64,000 bases of DNA from Rhodococcus sp. H36-A4 (GCF_027158005.1 NZ_JAPVLQ010000002.1:124001-188000); one strand, 5' to 3'. Numbered from the stretch's first letter, positions 8,913 through 17,994 are shown. Notes: generated from the letters alone by a model not told the origin. A program made the numbers and translations.

Positions 8913-9509
8913 CTACAAGTGTTGGCGACGAAGGTGTTCGAGAAACTCTCGACGTGAGTCGCGGCCGGCCTGTCGTTGTCGAGCAGAGGCGTCGAGGTGG
9001 GCGCGTAATTCGATGTGCCAGCGGCGGGTTGCAATGTTGATGCGATCGGCCAATGTCGTCAATTGGGTAAGGGTCGCGGTGATGGCGGCGTCGACGTCGT
9101 CACCGCGGAGATGATCGCCCGAGATCGTCAGGACGAACAGCGGCCCAGCACGGAACAGATGATGCGAGATTACTCCGTGAACACTCGCATGAAAGGGCGG
9201 TGAGTCTGTGGGGCGGTAGTTCCACAGAAAATGCGGGCCGGTGACAGCGATGTCGACGACCACCCGGGGTCGGTGGTGGGATTCGCCGTCAGCTGTCTGG
9301 ACGAGGGCATCACCCGGTCGGGCTTCGGAGAGCTCACTGCGACGGGGTACGCCCAGGGGTTCGAGGGCGAACTCGGTGCTTACATGGTCGATGGCGGCGG
9401 CGGGGTCGGCCATGAAGCGGGCCTCGTCGATGTTCTCCAATGCCGCGTGGGCAGATGCGAGGCGCTCCCTCAGGAACTGCTCGAGATCGTTGTTTTGAAG
9501 TCCGCCCAC
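8913..9509 (-). CDS. Uncharacterised 198-residue protein
   Basis: The GTG at 9509 is chosen because longer starts would run into the end of the diguanylate cyclase gene, and the sequence beyond it is low-complexity Arg-rich. From the start, the protein has a leucine-rich helix (DLEQFLRERLASAHAALE), a motif PAAAIDHVSTEFALEPLGV, a beta-rich centre with VTGPHFLWNYRP, and a final helical part DRINIATRRWHIELRAHL with a basic end. The layout reminds me of N-terminal regions of larger multidomain proteins containing an N-x-x-L...R-R-x-x-L helix, but I cannot name a family. Cytoplasmic; role unknown. Confidence 0.6.
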   Translation of the reverse strand: MGGLQNNDLEQFLRERLASAHAALENIDEARFMADPAAAIDHVSTEFALEPLGVPRRSELSEARPGDALVQTADGESHHRPRVVVDIAVTGPHFLWNYRPTDSPPFHASVHGVISHHLFRAGPLFVLTISGDHLRGDDVDAAITATLTQLTTLADRINIATRRWHIELRAHLDASARQRQAGRDSRREFLEHLRRQHL

Positions 9510-9537
9510 GCACTGATCATGCCTCGAGTTCGCACCA

Positions 9538-10671
9538 TCACTCTTCGAGGCTCCGCAGTTCGGTCGACGGGGGCGTCGTCGACGCCGGCCACCTTCTGTC
9601 TTCCGACGCGTACTCACAGTCGTGGGGGTAGAAGAGGGTGTCGCCACCTGCGTGTTTGGCTGCATACATCGCGGTGTCCGCGCGGGTGTAGACCGTGTCG
9701 AACGTGGCGACGAGATCAGACGCGTCGGTGTGCGCCACTCCGATACTCACGGTAACTCCCGGATGCAATTCTGGCGCCAAGCGTGCCTGCAACTCGTCGG
9801 CCTGCGCGATCACGTCGGCCGGGTCGATGTGAGTGACTACGGCGAATTCCTCACCACCGGTTCGGGCAGTGACAGCCGGAGGGCCGAACGCCGCGTAAAT
9901 CGCATTCGCGACGGTGCGCAGTACGGCGTCACCGTGAGCATGGCCATGTCGATCGTTGACGGCTTTGAAGTCGTCGAGATCGATGACCATCACCGTCACC
10001 ACCCCCACCCGATCGCCGATCTCGGTGATCGCAGCGGCGAGCCCTCGCCTGTTGCGGAGTCCGGTCAATGGATCGAAGAGCGCCTTCGACGCTTCCCTGC
10101 GGAGCACCAGCAACAGGACATAGGAGAACGTGGGCGCAGAGAACAACAACAAGATCAACAAAACGAGATATGCGCACGCTACGACGGCGTCCCCACCGGG
10201 TTCGGCCAGTGCCCGCGCAAACAGGACACCTACTACTACTGCAGACCCAACCTGGTGGGCGACGATCATCTTGGGACTGTGGAAGACGGCGATATAGCCA
10301 CCGTTCACGGCAAGTCCCGCCGCGCACGGCAACGCAACGAACGGGTCGGCGAGCATCAGCAGCGCTGCGGCAATTCCCACTTCGATGACGGCTACGAACA
10401 CACGTGAGTAGGTTTGGGTTGGCCAGGGTCCGCGCACCCACAATGCGCCGAGCACTATTCCGATGGCCGCGAGGCAGTAGGCCAGGCCCCGCCCCAACCC
10501 GTCGGGCACTCCTGCTGGAGTGAAAGTCGCCAGAACGCACAACACGGTATAAAGCCAGCACCAGGTTCCCAGCGCGATGCGGGCGTGCCGCAGAAGCGGA
10601 TTGGAGCGCCGGGATTCCACTGTCCAAGTGTGGTCGGCGGGTTGAGACCACCATCGGGCGAACGAGCGCAT
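9538..10671 (-). CDS. Membrane diguanylate cyclase (GGDEF domain)
   Basis: Product of 377 residues. About six membrane helices occupy the first 190 residues. A GGDEF domain (about 200-360) follows, with DPLTGLRNRRGL, the metal-binding VIDLDDFKAVND and an intact active-site GGEEF, so it should make cyclic di-GMP from two GTP. The RxxD inhibitory site expected five residues before GGEEF is absent, suggesting no product inhibition at that site. The C-terminus has a short Ser/Thr/Pro tail. The layout resembles MASE-type membrane cyclases of actinobacteria. It reads away from the MarR gene upstream. Confidence 0.9.
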   Translation of the reverse strand: MRSFARWWSQPADHTWTVESRRSNPLLRHARIALGTWCWLYTVLCVLATFTPAGVPDGLGRGLAYCLAAIGIVLGALWVRGPWPTQTYSRVFVAVIEVGIAAALLMLADPFVALPCAAGLAVNGGYIAVFHSPKMIVAHQVGSAVVVGVLFARALAEPGGDAVVACAYLVLLILLLFSAPTFSYVLLLVLRREASKALFDPLTGLRNRRGLAAAITEIGDRVGVVTVMVIDLDDFKAVNDRHGHAHGDAVLRTVANAIYAAFGPPAVTARTGGEEFAVVTHIDPADVIAQADELQARLAPELHPGVTVSIGVAHTDASDLVATFDTVYTRADTAMYAAKHAGGDTLFYPHDCEYASEDRRWPASTTPPSTELRSLEE

Positions 10672-10855
10672 ACTCGGGAGGGCCTTTCGTACGAGAGGGT
10701 TCCGTTACTACAGCCCGAAATGTGTGGGCCGACCCCCTCGTCCGCAGCAACGTACCTCATTGTGACAGAGACAAGGACGAACGGTCCGATAGCGGTGGGC
10801 GGTCTCGGTCCGGTGCGCAACCGGACACTTTCACGCAACTGTGACGAACAATATT

Positions 10856-10874
10856 GGTAAAACAGTTGTTTACC
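10856..10874. promoter_or_regulatory. Probable MarR operator (imperfect palindrome)
   Basis: GGTAAAACAGTTGTTTACC at 10856-10874 is an inverted repeat with six-base arms (GGTAAA / TTTACC), 62 bp before the marR-like start. A second small dyad, TTGCATACAGCAA (TTGC / GCAA), lies about 25 bp further down. Location in front of a MarR-family gene that is coupled to an efflux gene suggests autoregulation. Confidence 0.55.
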
Positions 10875-10936
10875 TCAAGTACTTATCTATATGGTTGCAT
10901 ACAGCAAGTAATTGACATTGAACCGTTGGAGCACTT

Positions 10937-11419
10937 ATGGCAGTAGCCACCACCACAGCAGAAGCGCTCGTCGAAGAGGTTTTCCTATTCGCTCGCACTC
11001 TGCGACGGGCCGTGACCACCGGAGATGAAAGCTCGCCTCTGCCGCAAGCCTTGACTGGAGTACTTACCATTCTCGCGACAGAAGGTGAGTGCCGCCAGAC
11101 CGACCTCGCCAACAGACTGTGTGTCAGCCAGTCGGCGCTCAGCCGACAGATCGCAGATCTCGTCGAGCTAGGACTTATCGACAGAAAGCCCGACCCCGAC
11201 GACAAACGCGCCTCACGTGTGTGTGTTTCGGCAGAAGGCCGGCAGAAGTTGACGGCGATCTGGGACGGCCGCGCCCGGCGACTACGGGAGTTGCTGTGCG
11301 ATTGGAGTGAGGGCCAAGCACTCGACGCACTCCATTCGATCCGCCGGCTCAACAACACCTTTACCGAAGACGCGCTCGTCCAGCATGACGCAGCGCACTT
11401 GAAATTGATTGCGAGATGA
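10937..11419 (+). CDS. MarR-family transcriptional regulator
   Basis: Product of 160 residues with a winged helix-turn-helix in the middle (RQTDLANRLCVSQSALSRQIADLVELGLI), the wing DPDDKRASRVCVSAEGRQKL, and dimerisation helices at both ends. It lies just upstream of a 14-helix efflux gene whose ATG at 11424 follows within four bases, so it probably represses this drug-export operon and senses its substrate. An inverted repeat about 60 bp upstream may be its operator. Confidence 0.9.
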   Translation: MAVATTTAEALVEEVFLFARTLRRAVTTGDESSPLPQALTGVLTILATEGECRQTDLANRLCVSQSALSRQIADLVELGLIDRKPDPDDKRASRVCVSAEGRQKLTAIWDGRARRLRELLCDWSEGQALDALHSIRRLNNTFTEDALVQHDAAHLKLIAR

Positions 11420-11423
11420 CCCT

Positions 11424-13388
11424 ATGACCACAGGTACCGACGCTCCGCCAACCAAGGCCGCGGCCGATCCGGACGCGATGACCCACCGGCAGATCCTCGA
11501 AGCCCTCACCGGTCTACTTGCCGCGTTGTTCACCGCACTGCTGAGTACGACCATCGTCGCGACTGCACTGCCCACTATTATCGGTGACCTCGAAGGTTCG
11601 CAGACTGCGTACGCGTGGGTCATCACTACCGCACTACTTGCCAACGCCGCGTCGACCCCCATCTGGGGCAAGCTCGCCGACCTCTTCAACAAGAAGGTGC
11701 TCGTCCAGTCGGCGATCATCATCTTCGTCCTCGGCTCGATCATGGCCGGTTTCTCACACAACGTCCCGGTCTTGTTGGCTGCCCGCGTAGTTCAGGGCAT
11801 CGGCATGGGCGGGTTGACGGCACTCGTCATCGCCATCATCGGAACCATCGTCTCCCCACGTGACCGTGGCCGGTATTCCGGCTACACGGGTGCTGTCATG
11901 GCAGTGGCCATGTCCGGCGGCCCGATCCTGGGCGGCATCATCGTCGACAGCCCCCTCGGCTGGCGCTGGTGCTTCTTCGTCTGCGTACCCTTGGCTGTCG
12001 TTGCCCTCGTCTTGGTGCAGAGGACCCTGCACATCCAGACCGTCCGCAAGCAGAACGTCTCCATCGACTGGCTCGGCGCACTCCTCCTCACAGCAGGTGT
12101 ATCCGTTCTCCTGGTATGGGTTTCGTTCGCAGGCAAGGCCGACTACTACGCCTGGTTCTCGCGTGAGACCGCAATGCTCGTCGGTGGTGGCCTACTACTC
12201 CTCGTGCTGACAGTTTTTGTCGAATCACGACACTCGTCACCGATCATCCCGCTCGAGATCGTTACCGAGCGCACCACCGGGCTGGCAATCATCGCGTCCA
12301 TCGCAGTCGGCGTCGGCCTCTTCGGAGCTACCACGTTCCTCGGACAGTACTTCCAGACCGCACGCGGCTACTCCCCTACCGATGCCGGATTGCTCTCTAT
12401 CCCAATGGTGTTCGGCATGCTCGTCGCCTCGGTCGGATCCGGGCAGTTGATCACCAAGTTCGGGAAGTGGAAGCCCTTCATCATCGCCGGTTCGGTACTA
12501 CTGGTCATCGGATTCTTTCTCCTCGGCACCATCGACCATCAAACCAGTTTGTGGACAGTCGGTATCTTCACCACCATCGTCGGCCTCGGTACCGGCATGC
12601 TGATGCAGAACCTCGTTCTCGCCGTCCAGAACACGGTCAGCGTCCAGAATATTGGGGCTGCCTCGTCGACCGTGGCGTTCTTCCGAACCTTCGGTGGCGC
12701 AATCGGCGTCTCCGTTCTCGGATCGCTCCTGGCCACCCGCGTCGCCGAGAAGTCCGCGTCCGGTCTGGCCGAACTGGGGGTCGACACCTCGGGCGGCGGA
12801 TCGTCGTTGGATCTCGACGTCCTGCCACCACCGGTCGCATTGGTCATTCGTACCGCCTACGGTGACGCGACAGGACGCATCTTCCTCATCGCCGCATTCG
12901 TTGCACTCATCACGTTGATCGCAGTGCTGCTGATCCCGAATCGTCCGCTACGTCAGACGATCGACATCGCACAGGCTCCTGAACCCGGTGAGCAGACCGC
13001 CGAGATCCCGTCGTTCGGTACGGCTCGCGAATACTTGGCACCAGAGGTCGACGAGCACGACGTCACTGGCCGCCACGAGGCGCCGGCAGGATCGGTACCG
13101 TTCGCAGGTCTGAGCGTCGATGCCCGCGATCGTCTACTGAACCTGCTGCTCCCCGAGCCCAAGGGCACCTTGGAGGCTCTCGACGAGGCAGAGACCATTC
13201 GCGCTCAGGTCGTTACTCTGCAACAGGAACTCGACGCCAAAATGCTCGATTTCGATGCGGTGTGCGAGCGACTCCGTCGCCTCGGTCTCAGCGAGGACCA
13301 GATTGCACGGGTACTCGGTGACAGTCACATCCCCGACCCTCACCAGAATTACGTGAGTTCGGCACCGAACGGCCAGCGCGTCAACTAG
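11424..13388 (+). CDS. MFS drug efflux transporter (EmrB/QacA type) with C-terminal soluble extension
   Basis: Product of 654 residues; the ATG at 11424 is chosen over the upstream TTG at 11409 because the latter overlaps marR. About fourteen membrane helices are visible to about residue 510. Motif A (GKLADLFNKK) and the drug:H+ antiporter motif C (GGPILGGIIVD) are present. A soluble tail of roughly 130 residues follows, ending in a helical hairpin (ETIRAQVVTLQQELDAKM, then RLRRLGLSEDQIARVLG), which is longer than usual for QacA-type pumps. It is probably regulated by the adjacent MarR protein. Substrate unknown. Confidence 0.9.
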   Translation: MTTGTDAPPTKAAADPDAMTHRQILEALTGLLAALFTALLSTTIVATALPTIIGDLEGSQTAYAWVITTALLANAASTPIWGKLADLFNKKVLVQSAIIIFVLGSIMAGFSHNVPVLLAARVVQGIGMGGLTALVIAIIGTIVSPRDRGRYSGYTGAVMAVAMSGGPILGGIIVDSPLGWRWCFFVCVPLAVVALVLVQRTLHIQTVRKQNVSIDWLGALLLTAGVSVLLVWVSFAGKADYYAWFSRETAMLVGGGLLLLVLTVFVESRHSSPIIPLEIVTERTTGLAIIASIAVGVGLFGATTFLGQYFQTARGYSPTDAGLLSIPMVFGMLVASVGSGQLITKFGKWKPFIIAGSVLLVIGFFLLGTIDHQTSLWTVGIFTTIVGLGTGMLMQNLVLAVQNTVSVQNIGAASSTVAFFRTFGGAIGVSVLGSLLATRVAEKSASGLAELGVDTSGGGSSLDLDVLPPPVALVIRTAYGDATGRIFLIAAFVALITLIAVLLIPNRPLRQTIDIAQAPEPGEQTAEIPSFGTAREYLAPEVDEHDVTGRHEAPAGSVPFAGLSVDARDRLLNLLLPEPKGTLEALDEAETIRAQVVTLQQELDAKMLDFDAVCERLRRLGLSEDQIARVLGDSHIPDPHQNYVSSAPNGQRVN

Positions 13389-13400
13389 TTCACCAATAAC

Positions 13401-13435
13401 AAAGGGCCCCACATCATCCGGTGTGGGGCCCTTTG
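13401..13435 (+). terminator. Strong intrinsic terminator after the MFS gene
   Basis: A perfect 13-bp stem, AAAGGGCCCCACA with TGTGGGGCCCTTT, and an 8-base loop, starting 12 bases after the MFS stop. With the A-run on one side and T-run on the other it can act on both strands, serving the convergent genes. Confidence 0.85.
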
Positions 13436-13489
13436 CCGTACGACATCTTCTGTCCCGAATCCCAATGCCAGGAGTCCGGGCCGAACCTC

Positions 13490-13559
13490 GCACCCTTTTT
13501 ACCGACCTGCGTGCCACATTCGCGTCCGATCGAGGGCGCGCGGTTCACAAAAAGGGTGC
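13490..13559. repeat. 70-bp palindrome-ended extragenic repeat, copy 1
   Basis: Outer arms GCACCCTTTTT (13490-13500) and AAAAAGGGTGC (13549-13559) are perfectly complementary over 11 bp and enclose a core containing CACATTCGCGTCCGA. A second copy with the same arms and core is at 48008-48076. It sits between convergent genes. The A/T tracts inside the stem could also help transcription stop on either strand. Confidence 0.8.
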
Positions 13560-13576
13560 AAGGTCAGCACAAAGCA

Positions 13577-15130
13577 CTACCGACCCGGGATGTACTGCAG
13601 AGCCTTCACGAACGCAGGCATGATCTTCGCCCAGAGCTTCGGCGAAATTCCGCGCGGCCCACCGAGGTTGAGCAGCCGCGTCGTCGCGACCGTCTGAGAC
13701 TCGGTGTACTTGAGCAGCCCGTCCGGTCCGTGACGGCGTCCCATGCCGGAGACTCCCATGCCGCCCATCGGCGCGCCGGTTGTTCCCCAAGCGGGGGCGT
13801 AACCTTCGTCGACATTGACAGTTCCCGAGTGCAGACGCACGGCGATCGCTTCACCCTGCGCTTTGGTCTTGGCCCAGACACTGCCGTTCAAACCGTAATC
13901 GGTGTCGTTGGCCTTGGCGATGGCTTCCTCGACGTCGGCGACTGGGTAGATGGACACGAGTGGGCCGAAAGTTTCGTTCGCGGCGCACTCCATTTCGTCG
14001 GTGACGCCGGTGAGTACGGTCGGCTCGTAGAACAGCGGGCCGACGTCGGGCCGCGCCTTGCCGCCGGCAATCACTGTGGCGCCCTTCGCTTTGGCATCGT
14101 CGACGTGCGCCGAGACGGTCTTGATCTGGTCCTCGGAGACGAGGCTCCCCATTTCGATACCGAACTCGTAGTCGGCGCCGAGTGACATGTTGCGGACGCG
14201 CTCACCGAATGTGGCGGTGAACTCGGCGGCGATCGACTTCTCGACGTAGATCCGCTCGATCGCGATACACAGCTGGCCCGAGTTGGAGAAGCAGGCGCGC
14301 ACTGCCGCGTCGGATACGGTCCGAAGGTTGGCGCCCTGGGCGACGATCATGGCGTTCTTGCCGCCCAGTTCGGCGGAGAAACCGATGAGCCGACGCCCCG
14401 CCTGCTCGGCAAGCAATTTGCCCGTCGCAGAGGATCCGGTGAACATGAGGTACTCGGTGTTCTCGACGAGGGCAGTACCGACGACCGAGCCGGGCCCGGG
14501 AACAACGGCGAGCAGGTCACGCGGCAGGCCTGCCTTGTAGAGCAGTTCGACGACGGCGAGGGCGCAGTAGGGCGTCTGGGAGTCGGGCTTGAGTACGACT
14601 CCGTTGCCTGCCAGCAGGGCTGCGATGGCATCGGATACCGCAAGAGTCATCGGGTAGTTCCACGGCGAGATGACGCCGACGATGCCCTTGGGCTGGTAGT
14701 GGACGGTGGTCTTCGTCAGCACAGGGAGCATGCCGGTGACGCGCTTGGGCGCCAGGAGCTTGGCTGCCACACGGGCGTAGTGCCGTGACGTCATCGCGAT
14801 GTCCAGTACTTCTTCTTGAGCGGCGGCGCGGGACTTGCCGGTCTCGGCCTGAGCCATATCCATCAGCTCGTCACGATGCGCCAACACCAGGTCACGGTAC
14901 CTGTGAAAGATTTCCGCTCGCTCGGACACCGGGCGTTTCGCCCACGCCTTCTGCGCGATGCGAGCCCGCGCGATGGCATCGGTGGCGTCGGCGGCGGTAC
15001 CGACCGGGATGGTCGCCAGTTCCTTGCCGGTGAACACCTCGGTGATCGACTTCGTCGGGCGGTCGGCGGCATTCGGAATTGCGATCAGTTCAGCGAGCCT
15101 GGAGAAGGTCGCAGTGGACGGAGCTGGCAT
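13577..15130 (-). CDS. gabD2: Succinic semialdehyde dehydrogenase (GabD2-like aldehyde dehydrogenase)
   Basis: Product of 517 residues of the aldehyde dehydrogenase superfamily. The NAD(P)-site motif GVISPWNYPMTLAVSDA, the general-base Glu in ELGGKNAM, the catalytic Cys in NSGQLCIAIER and the C-terminal GTTGAPMGGMGVSGMGRRHG region match the mycobacterial succinate-semialdehyde dehydrogenase GabD2 type. It oxidises succinate semialdehyde to succinate, in GABA breakdown or a variant TCA route. It is monocistronic and convergent with the MFS gene. Distinguishing it from related NADP-dependent aldehyde dehydrogenases would need alignment. Confidence 0.8.
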   Translation of the reverse strand: MPAPSTATFSRLAELIAIPNAADRPTKSITEVFTGKELATIPVGTAADATDAIARARIAQKAWAKRPVSERAEIFHRYRDLVLAHRDELMDMAQAETGKSRAAAQEEVLDIAMTSRHYARVAAKLLAPKRVTGMLPVLTKTTVHYQPKGIVGVISPWNYPMTLAVSDAIAALLAGNGVVLKPDSQTPYCALAVVELLYKAGLPRDLLAVVPGPGSVVGTALVENTEYLMFTGSSATGKLLAEQAGRRLIGFSAELGGKNAMIVAQGANLRTVSDAAVRACFSNSGQLCIAIERIYVEKSIAAEFTATFGERVRNMSLGADYEFGIEMGSLVSEDQIKTVSAHVDDAKAKGATVIAGGKARPDVGPLFYEPTVLTGVTDEMECAANETFGPLVSIYPVADVEEAIAKANDTDYGLNGSVWAKTKAQGEAIAVRLHSGTVNVDEGYAPAWGTTGAPMGGMGVSGMGRRHGPDGLLKYTESQTVATTRLLNLGGPRGISPKLWAKIMPAFVKALQYIPGR

Positions 15131-15375
15131 ATCGATACCCCTACTGGTGAGTAGTTCTTGGAGTTACACCTAACGTACCTGGTCGGTGGCTCGTAGCACC
15201 TAGGGCAGTGGGCGTGGTGTTCCAGTTGCTTACTTGTTGGGGATGGGACCCCGCCCACACTGCGTGCAAGTGGAAACTTTGCTCACCCTCGGGGTTGCGC
15301 CGCGATGTATGGCACCATGAGGAACGGTCTTTCCTAGGCGTCGGGGCGCTCGAAGACGATCAGGGTGGGGACTTC

Positions 15376-16581
15376 ATGCGTAGGACTTACGTTCTGGCAG
15401 GCGCAGCAGCACTGATGCTCGCTTTCACACCGATGGCGACAGCAGATCCCGTCGGCGACATCATCGCTCCCCCTGCCGATCCGTCCGCATACTTGCCCGC
15501 GCCGCTCGAAGATTCATGGTTCGCCCCACCCGGCGGTTACGAAACCATTGAGCCCGGGGCGGTCCTGAGAACCAGAAGCGTTGCAGTGCAACCGGGTACG
15601 ACATCGACGCAGGTGCTGTTCCGATCCACCGACTCGAAAAACAATCCGATCGCCGCTGCGACGACGGTCATCGTCCCGGACGGCCCGTGGACCGGCGACG
15701 GCCCGCGTCCGGTCGTTGCATACAACGAGGCGACCGATTCACTCGGCAACGCGTGTGCGCCCTCCTACACGCTCCCGCGAGGTACGAACAAGGAGCTCGA
15801 TCGAATACAAGAGCTGCTCGCGCGCAACTACGCCGTCGTGGTCACCGACTACCAGGGCCCGCGGCAGGCTTACTCCGCCGGACTCGTCGCCGGCCACACA
15901 GTGCTCGACGGTCTCCGCGCATCGCACAGCGTGGGCGTCGAGTCCGATGCTCCGGTTGCCATCACCGGCTACTCGGGTGGAGCAATAGCGTCGGGGTGGG
16001 CCGCTCAGTTGGCGCCGAAGTACGCGCCGGAGCTCGATATCGTCGGCGTCGCATTCGGTGGGCCGCCGACCGACTACAAGATTCTGCAGCGTTCGCTCAA
16101 TGGCGGAATCGGGTCCGGTCTGTTCACCGCGGCCACCATCGGGCTTTCCAGGGAGTACCCGGAGATGCGCACGCTGGCCAACGACAACGGCAAGCGATTG
16201 GCACTGGTGCAGAAAGATCAGTGCGTCGATGTGCTGTCCTACAGCGGCTTGCTGCTGTTCGATCAGCAGAACCTTTCCAACGTTCCCGACGTGTTCAACC
16301 ATCCGATCACCCGGACAGTGATCGAGGAGAATCGCATGGGCCAGATCGCGCCCGAGGCGCCTGTGTACATCTACCAGGGCTTGCAGGACAATTTGATCCC
16401 CAAGGAGGGCGCGGAAGCTGTCCAGGACCAATGGTGTGCTGCAGGCGCGTCGGTGCATCTCGAGGAGATCCCCGGCGATCACTCGGCAGCCGAGGGTGGC
16501 GGACGGCCAGGCGCATTCGACTGGATCACGCAGCGGTTCGCGGGCGTTCCGACCGGTGGATGCGAAAGAGTGATTCGCTGA
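15376..16581 (+). CDS. Secreted lipase, LIP family
   Basis: Product of 401 residues starting at ATG 15376, preceded by GTGGGG as ribosome-binding site. The signal peptide is about 25 residues and ends ATA before DPVGD. It has the alpha/beta hydrolase fold of the fungal/actinobacterial secretory lipase family: an oxyanion-side strand VVAYNEATDSLGNACAPS, the nucleophile elbow ITGYSGGAIASGWAAQL, an acid residue in YQGLQDNLIPKEGA and a His in IPGDHSAAEGG. Four Cys could form two disulfides. It likely hydrolyses triacylglycerols or other esters outside the cell. The MerR-type gene follows directly. Confidence 0.88.
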   Translation: MRRTYVLAGAAALMLAFTPMATADPVGDIIAPPADPSAYLPAPLEDSWFAPPGGYETIEPGAVLRTRSVAVQPGTTSTQVLFRSTDSKNNPIAAATTVIVPDGPWTGDGPRPVVAYNEATDSLGNACAPSYTLPRGTNKELDRIQELLARNYAVVVTDYQGPRQAYSAGLVAGHTVLDGLRASHSVGVESDAPVAITGYSGGAIASGWAAQLAPKYAPELDIVGVAFGGPPTDYKILQRSLNGGIGSGLFTAATIGLSREYPEMRTLANDNGKRLALVQKDQCVDVLSYSGLLLFDQQNLSNVPDVFNHPITRTVIEENRMGQIAPEAPVYIYQGLQDNLIPKEGAEAVQDQWCAAGASVHLEEIPGDHSAAEGGGRPGAFDWITQRFAGVPTGGCERVIR

Positions 16582-16585
16582 GGAC

Positions 16586-16616
16586 TTGACCCTCACGTCA
16601 CGGGAGGCTGCACAGT
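16586..16616 (+). promoter_or_regulatory. MerR-type promoter with 19-bp spacer
   Basis: A -35 TTGACC (16586-16591) and -10 CACAGT (16611-16616) are separated by 19 bp, the overlong spacing typical of MerR-activated promoters. An interrupted dyad (CCCTC...GGGAGG) lies in the spacer. Transcription would begin near 16623, almost exactly at a GTG codon (16624), implying a leaderless autoregulated mRNA. Confidence 0.65.
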
Positions 16617-16623
16617 GTCCTTT

Positions 16624-17391
16624 GTGAGCGATTCAGAAACAATGAAGGTGGGCGAGGTCGCCCGCCTCGTCGGGATCAGCGTCCGAACACTGCATCACTA
16701 CGACGAGATCGGACTCGTGGTGCCGTCCGGGCGCACTCCCAAGGGCTATCGCAGCTACTCGGCGGTCGACGTCGAGCGGTTGCATCAGGTGTTGACCTAC
16801 CGCGAACTCGGGTTCGTGCTCGACGACATCTCCGCCCTTCTGGACGATCCGACGGTCGACGCGATGGCACATCTACGCCGTCAACGCACATTGTTGGACC
16901 AGCGGATCGAACGCTTGCACCAGATGGCTGCGGCCGTGGACAAAATGATGGAGGCGAAGAAAGTGGGAATTCAATTGACACCGCAGGAACAGCGCGAGGT
17001 CTTCGGCGACGACTGGCTCGGTGACGAATACGCCGTCGAAGCCGAGGAACGCTGGGGAGAAACAGAGCAGTGGAAGCAGTCCCAGTCACGTACCGCGCAG
17101 TTCACCAAGGACGATTGGAAACTGATCAAGGACGAGACCGACGCGATGGAGCTCGATCTTGCGGCGGCCCTCGCAGCCGGTACCGCACCGGGATCGGCGG
17201 ACGCCGATGTGCTGGCAGAGCGGCATCGCGCGAGTATCGCACGCTACTACGACTGCGGTTACGAAATGCAGGTCAATCTAGCCGAAATGTACTTGGCGGA
17301 CGAAAGATTCACCAATCATTATGAGAACATCGCACCTGGGTTGGCCCAGTATCTGCGTGACGTGATAGTCGCCAACGCCGACGGAAAATAA
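16624..17391 (+). CDS. MerR-family regulator with TipAS-like ligand domain
   Basis: Product of 255 residues. The N-terminal MerR winged helix (MKVGEVARLVGISVRTLHHYDEIGL, then RSYSAVDVERL) is followed by a linker coiled coil (about 75-110) and a C-terminal TipAS-type domain: EAEERWGETEQW, then FTNHYENIAPGLAQYLRDVI. TipA-type proteins bind thiopeptides or other multidrug ligands and activate their own promoter. The GTG at 16624 is chosen because the likely promoter would give a transcript starting there. A GTG at 16615 or ATG at 16642 are alternatives. The first would overlap the -10 box. Confidence 0.85.
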   Translation: MSDSETMKVGEVARLVGISVRTLHHYDEIGLVVPSGRTPKGYRSYSAVDVERLHQVLTYRELGFVLDDISALLDDPTVDAMAHLRRQRTLLDQRIERLHQMAAAVDKMMEAKKVGIQLTPQEQREVFGDDWLGDEYAVEAEERWGETEQWKQSQSRTAQFTKDDWKLIKDETDAMELDLAAALAAGTAPGSADADVLAERHRASIARYYDCGYEMQVNLAEMYLADERFTNHYENIAPGLAQYLRDVIVANADGK

Positions 17392-17400
17392 AAGATTTAC

Positions 17401-17454
17401 CCCCAGAATGTGCGTCCGAGGCGATGGCATTGCGCCCAGCGCACACATTCGGGG
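17401..17454. repeat. Palindrome-ended extragenic repeat, related core
   Basis: Arms CCCCAGAATGTGCG (17401-17414) and CGCACACATTCGGGG (17440-17454) pair with small bulges. The core (CGAGGCG, GGCATT, AGCG in this order) resembles the core of the repeat at 48008-48076, suggesting one diverse REP-like family with changing outer stems. It lies between two genes on the same strand. Confidence 0.6.
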
Positions 17455-17533
17455 CACCGAAGACGCAAACAACCAACATGAATCCACCGACATTCACTGG
17501 TCTCGGTGGCACACATGGGCGGATACTCCAGTG

Positions 17534-17983
17534 ATGACATTGACGGTTCGCTCGGCGATGCTGTCCGCCGCCATCGGCAAGGCGAGTGGTTTCCGTAGCT
17601 CGGTAGGAATCAGCGCCGGTCTGCTGACCCTGTTCGGCGGGACCGAGTACAGACCCCTGGCCGTCGGCGCGTCCGTATTCGCGATTGCCGGTGAGATCGT
17701 GATGGACAAATTGCCGTCGACGCGATCGAGACTGAGCCCACCCGCTCTCGGGGGTCGGATTGTTGCCGGTGGCGGGGCGGCATTCGCGATCGCACGACGT
17801 CGCGACGAGGACGCGATTCCGGCAGCGATCATCGGCGGGTTGTCTGCTGTCGCCGGTTCGTATGCAGGTCACGCGTATCGGGGGTGGGCGTCGACGCGGA
17901 TTCCGCCGCTGGCTGCTGCTCTCGCCGAGGACCTGGTGGCATTGACCATCGGGGCCGCAGTTGCCAAACAAGTGCAGGCGTAA
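17534..17983 (+). CDS. Small membrane protein, DUF4126-like
   Basis: Product of 149 residues with about four to five weakly hydrophobic Gly/Ala-rich segments: GKASGFRSSVGISAGLLTLF, LAVGASVFAIAGEIVMDKLP, LGGRIVAGGGAAFAIARR and AAIIGGLSAVAGSYAGHAYR. The pattern of a membrane protein with a PxxxR-type loop followed by a second glycine-rich pair resembles DUF4126 proteins. Start ATG 17534 follows a GTG at 17531; longer starts run into the upstream palindrome. It is followed within 12 bases by the next gene, so the two may be an operon. Function unknown. Confidence 0.6.
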   Translation: MTLTVRSAMLSAAIGKASGFRSSVGISAGLLTLFGGTEYRPLAVGASVFAIAGEIVMDKLPSTRSRLSPPALGGRIVAGGGAAFAIARRRDEDAIPAAIIGGLSAVAGSYAGHAYRGWASTRIPPLAAALAEDLVALTIGAAVAKQVQA

Positions 17984-17994
17984 GGTCGAGACTT

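Noticed and set aside
9510-9665. Longer N-terminus of the 198-residue protein
   Set aside because: It would overlap the diguanylate cyclase gene and has low-complexity Arg-rich sequence.
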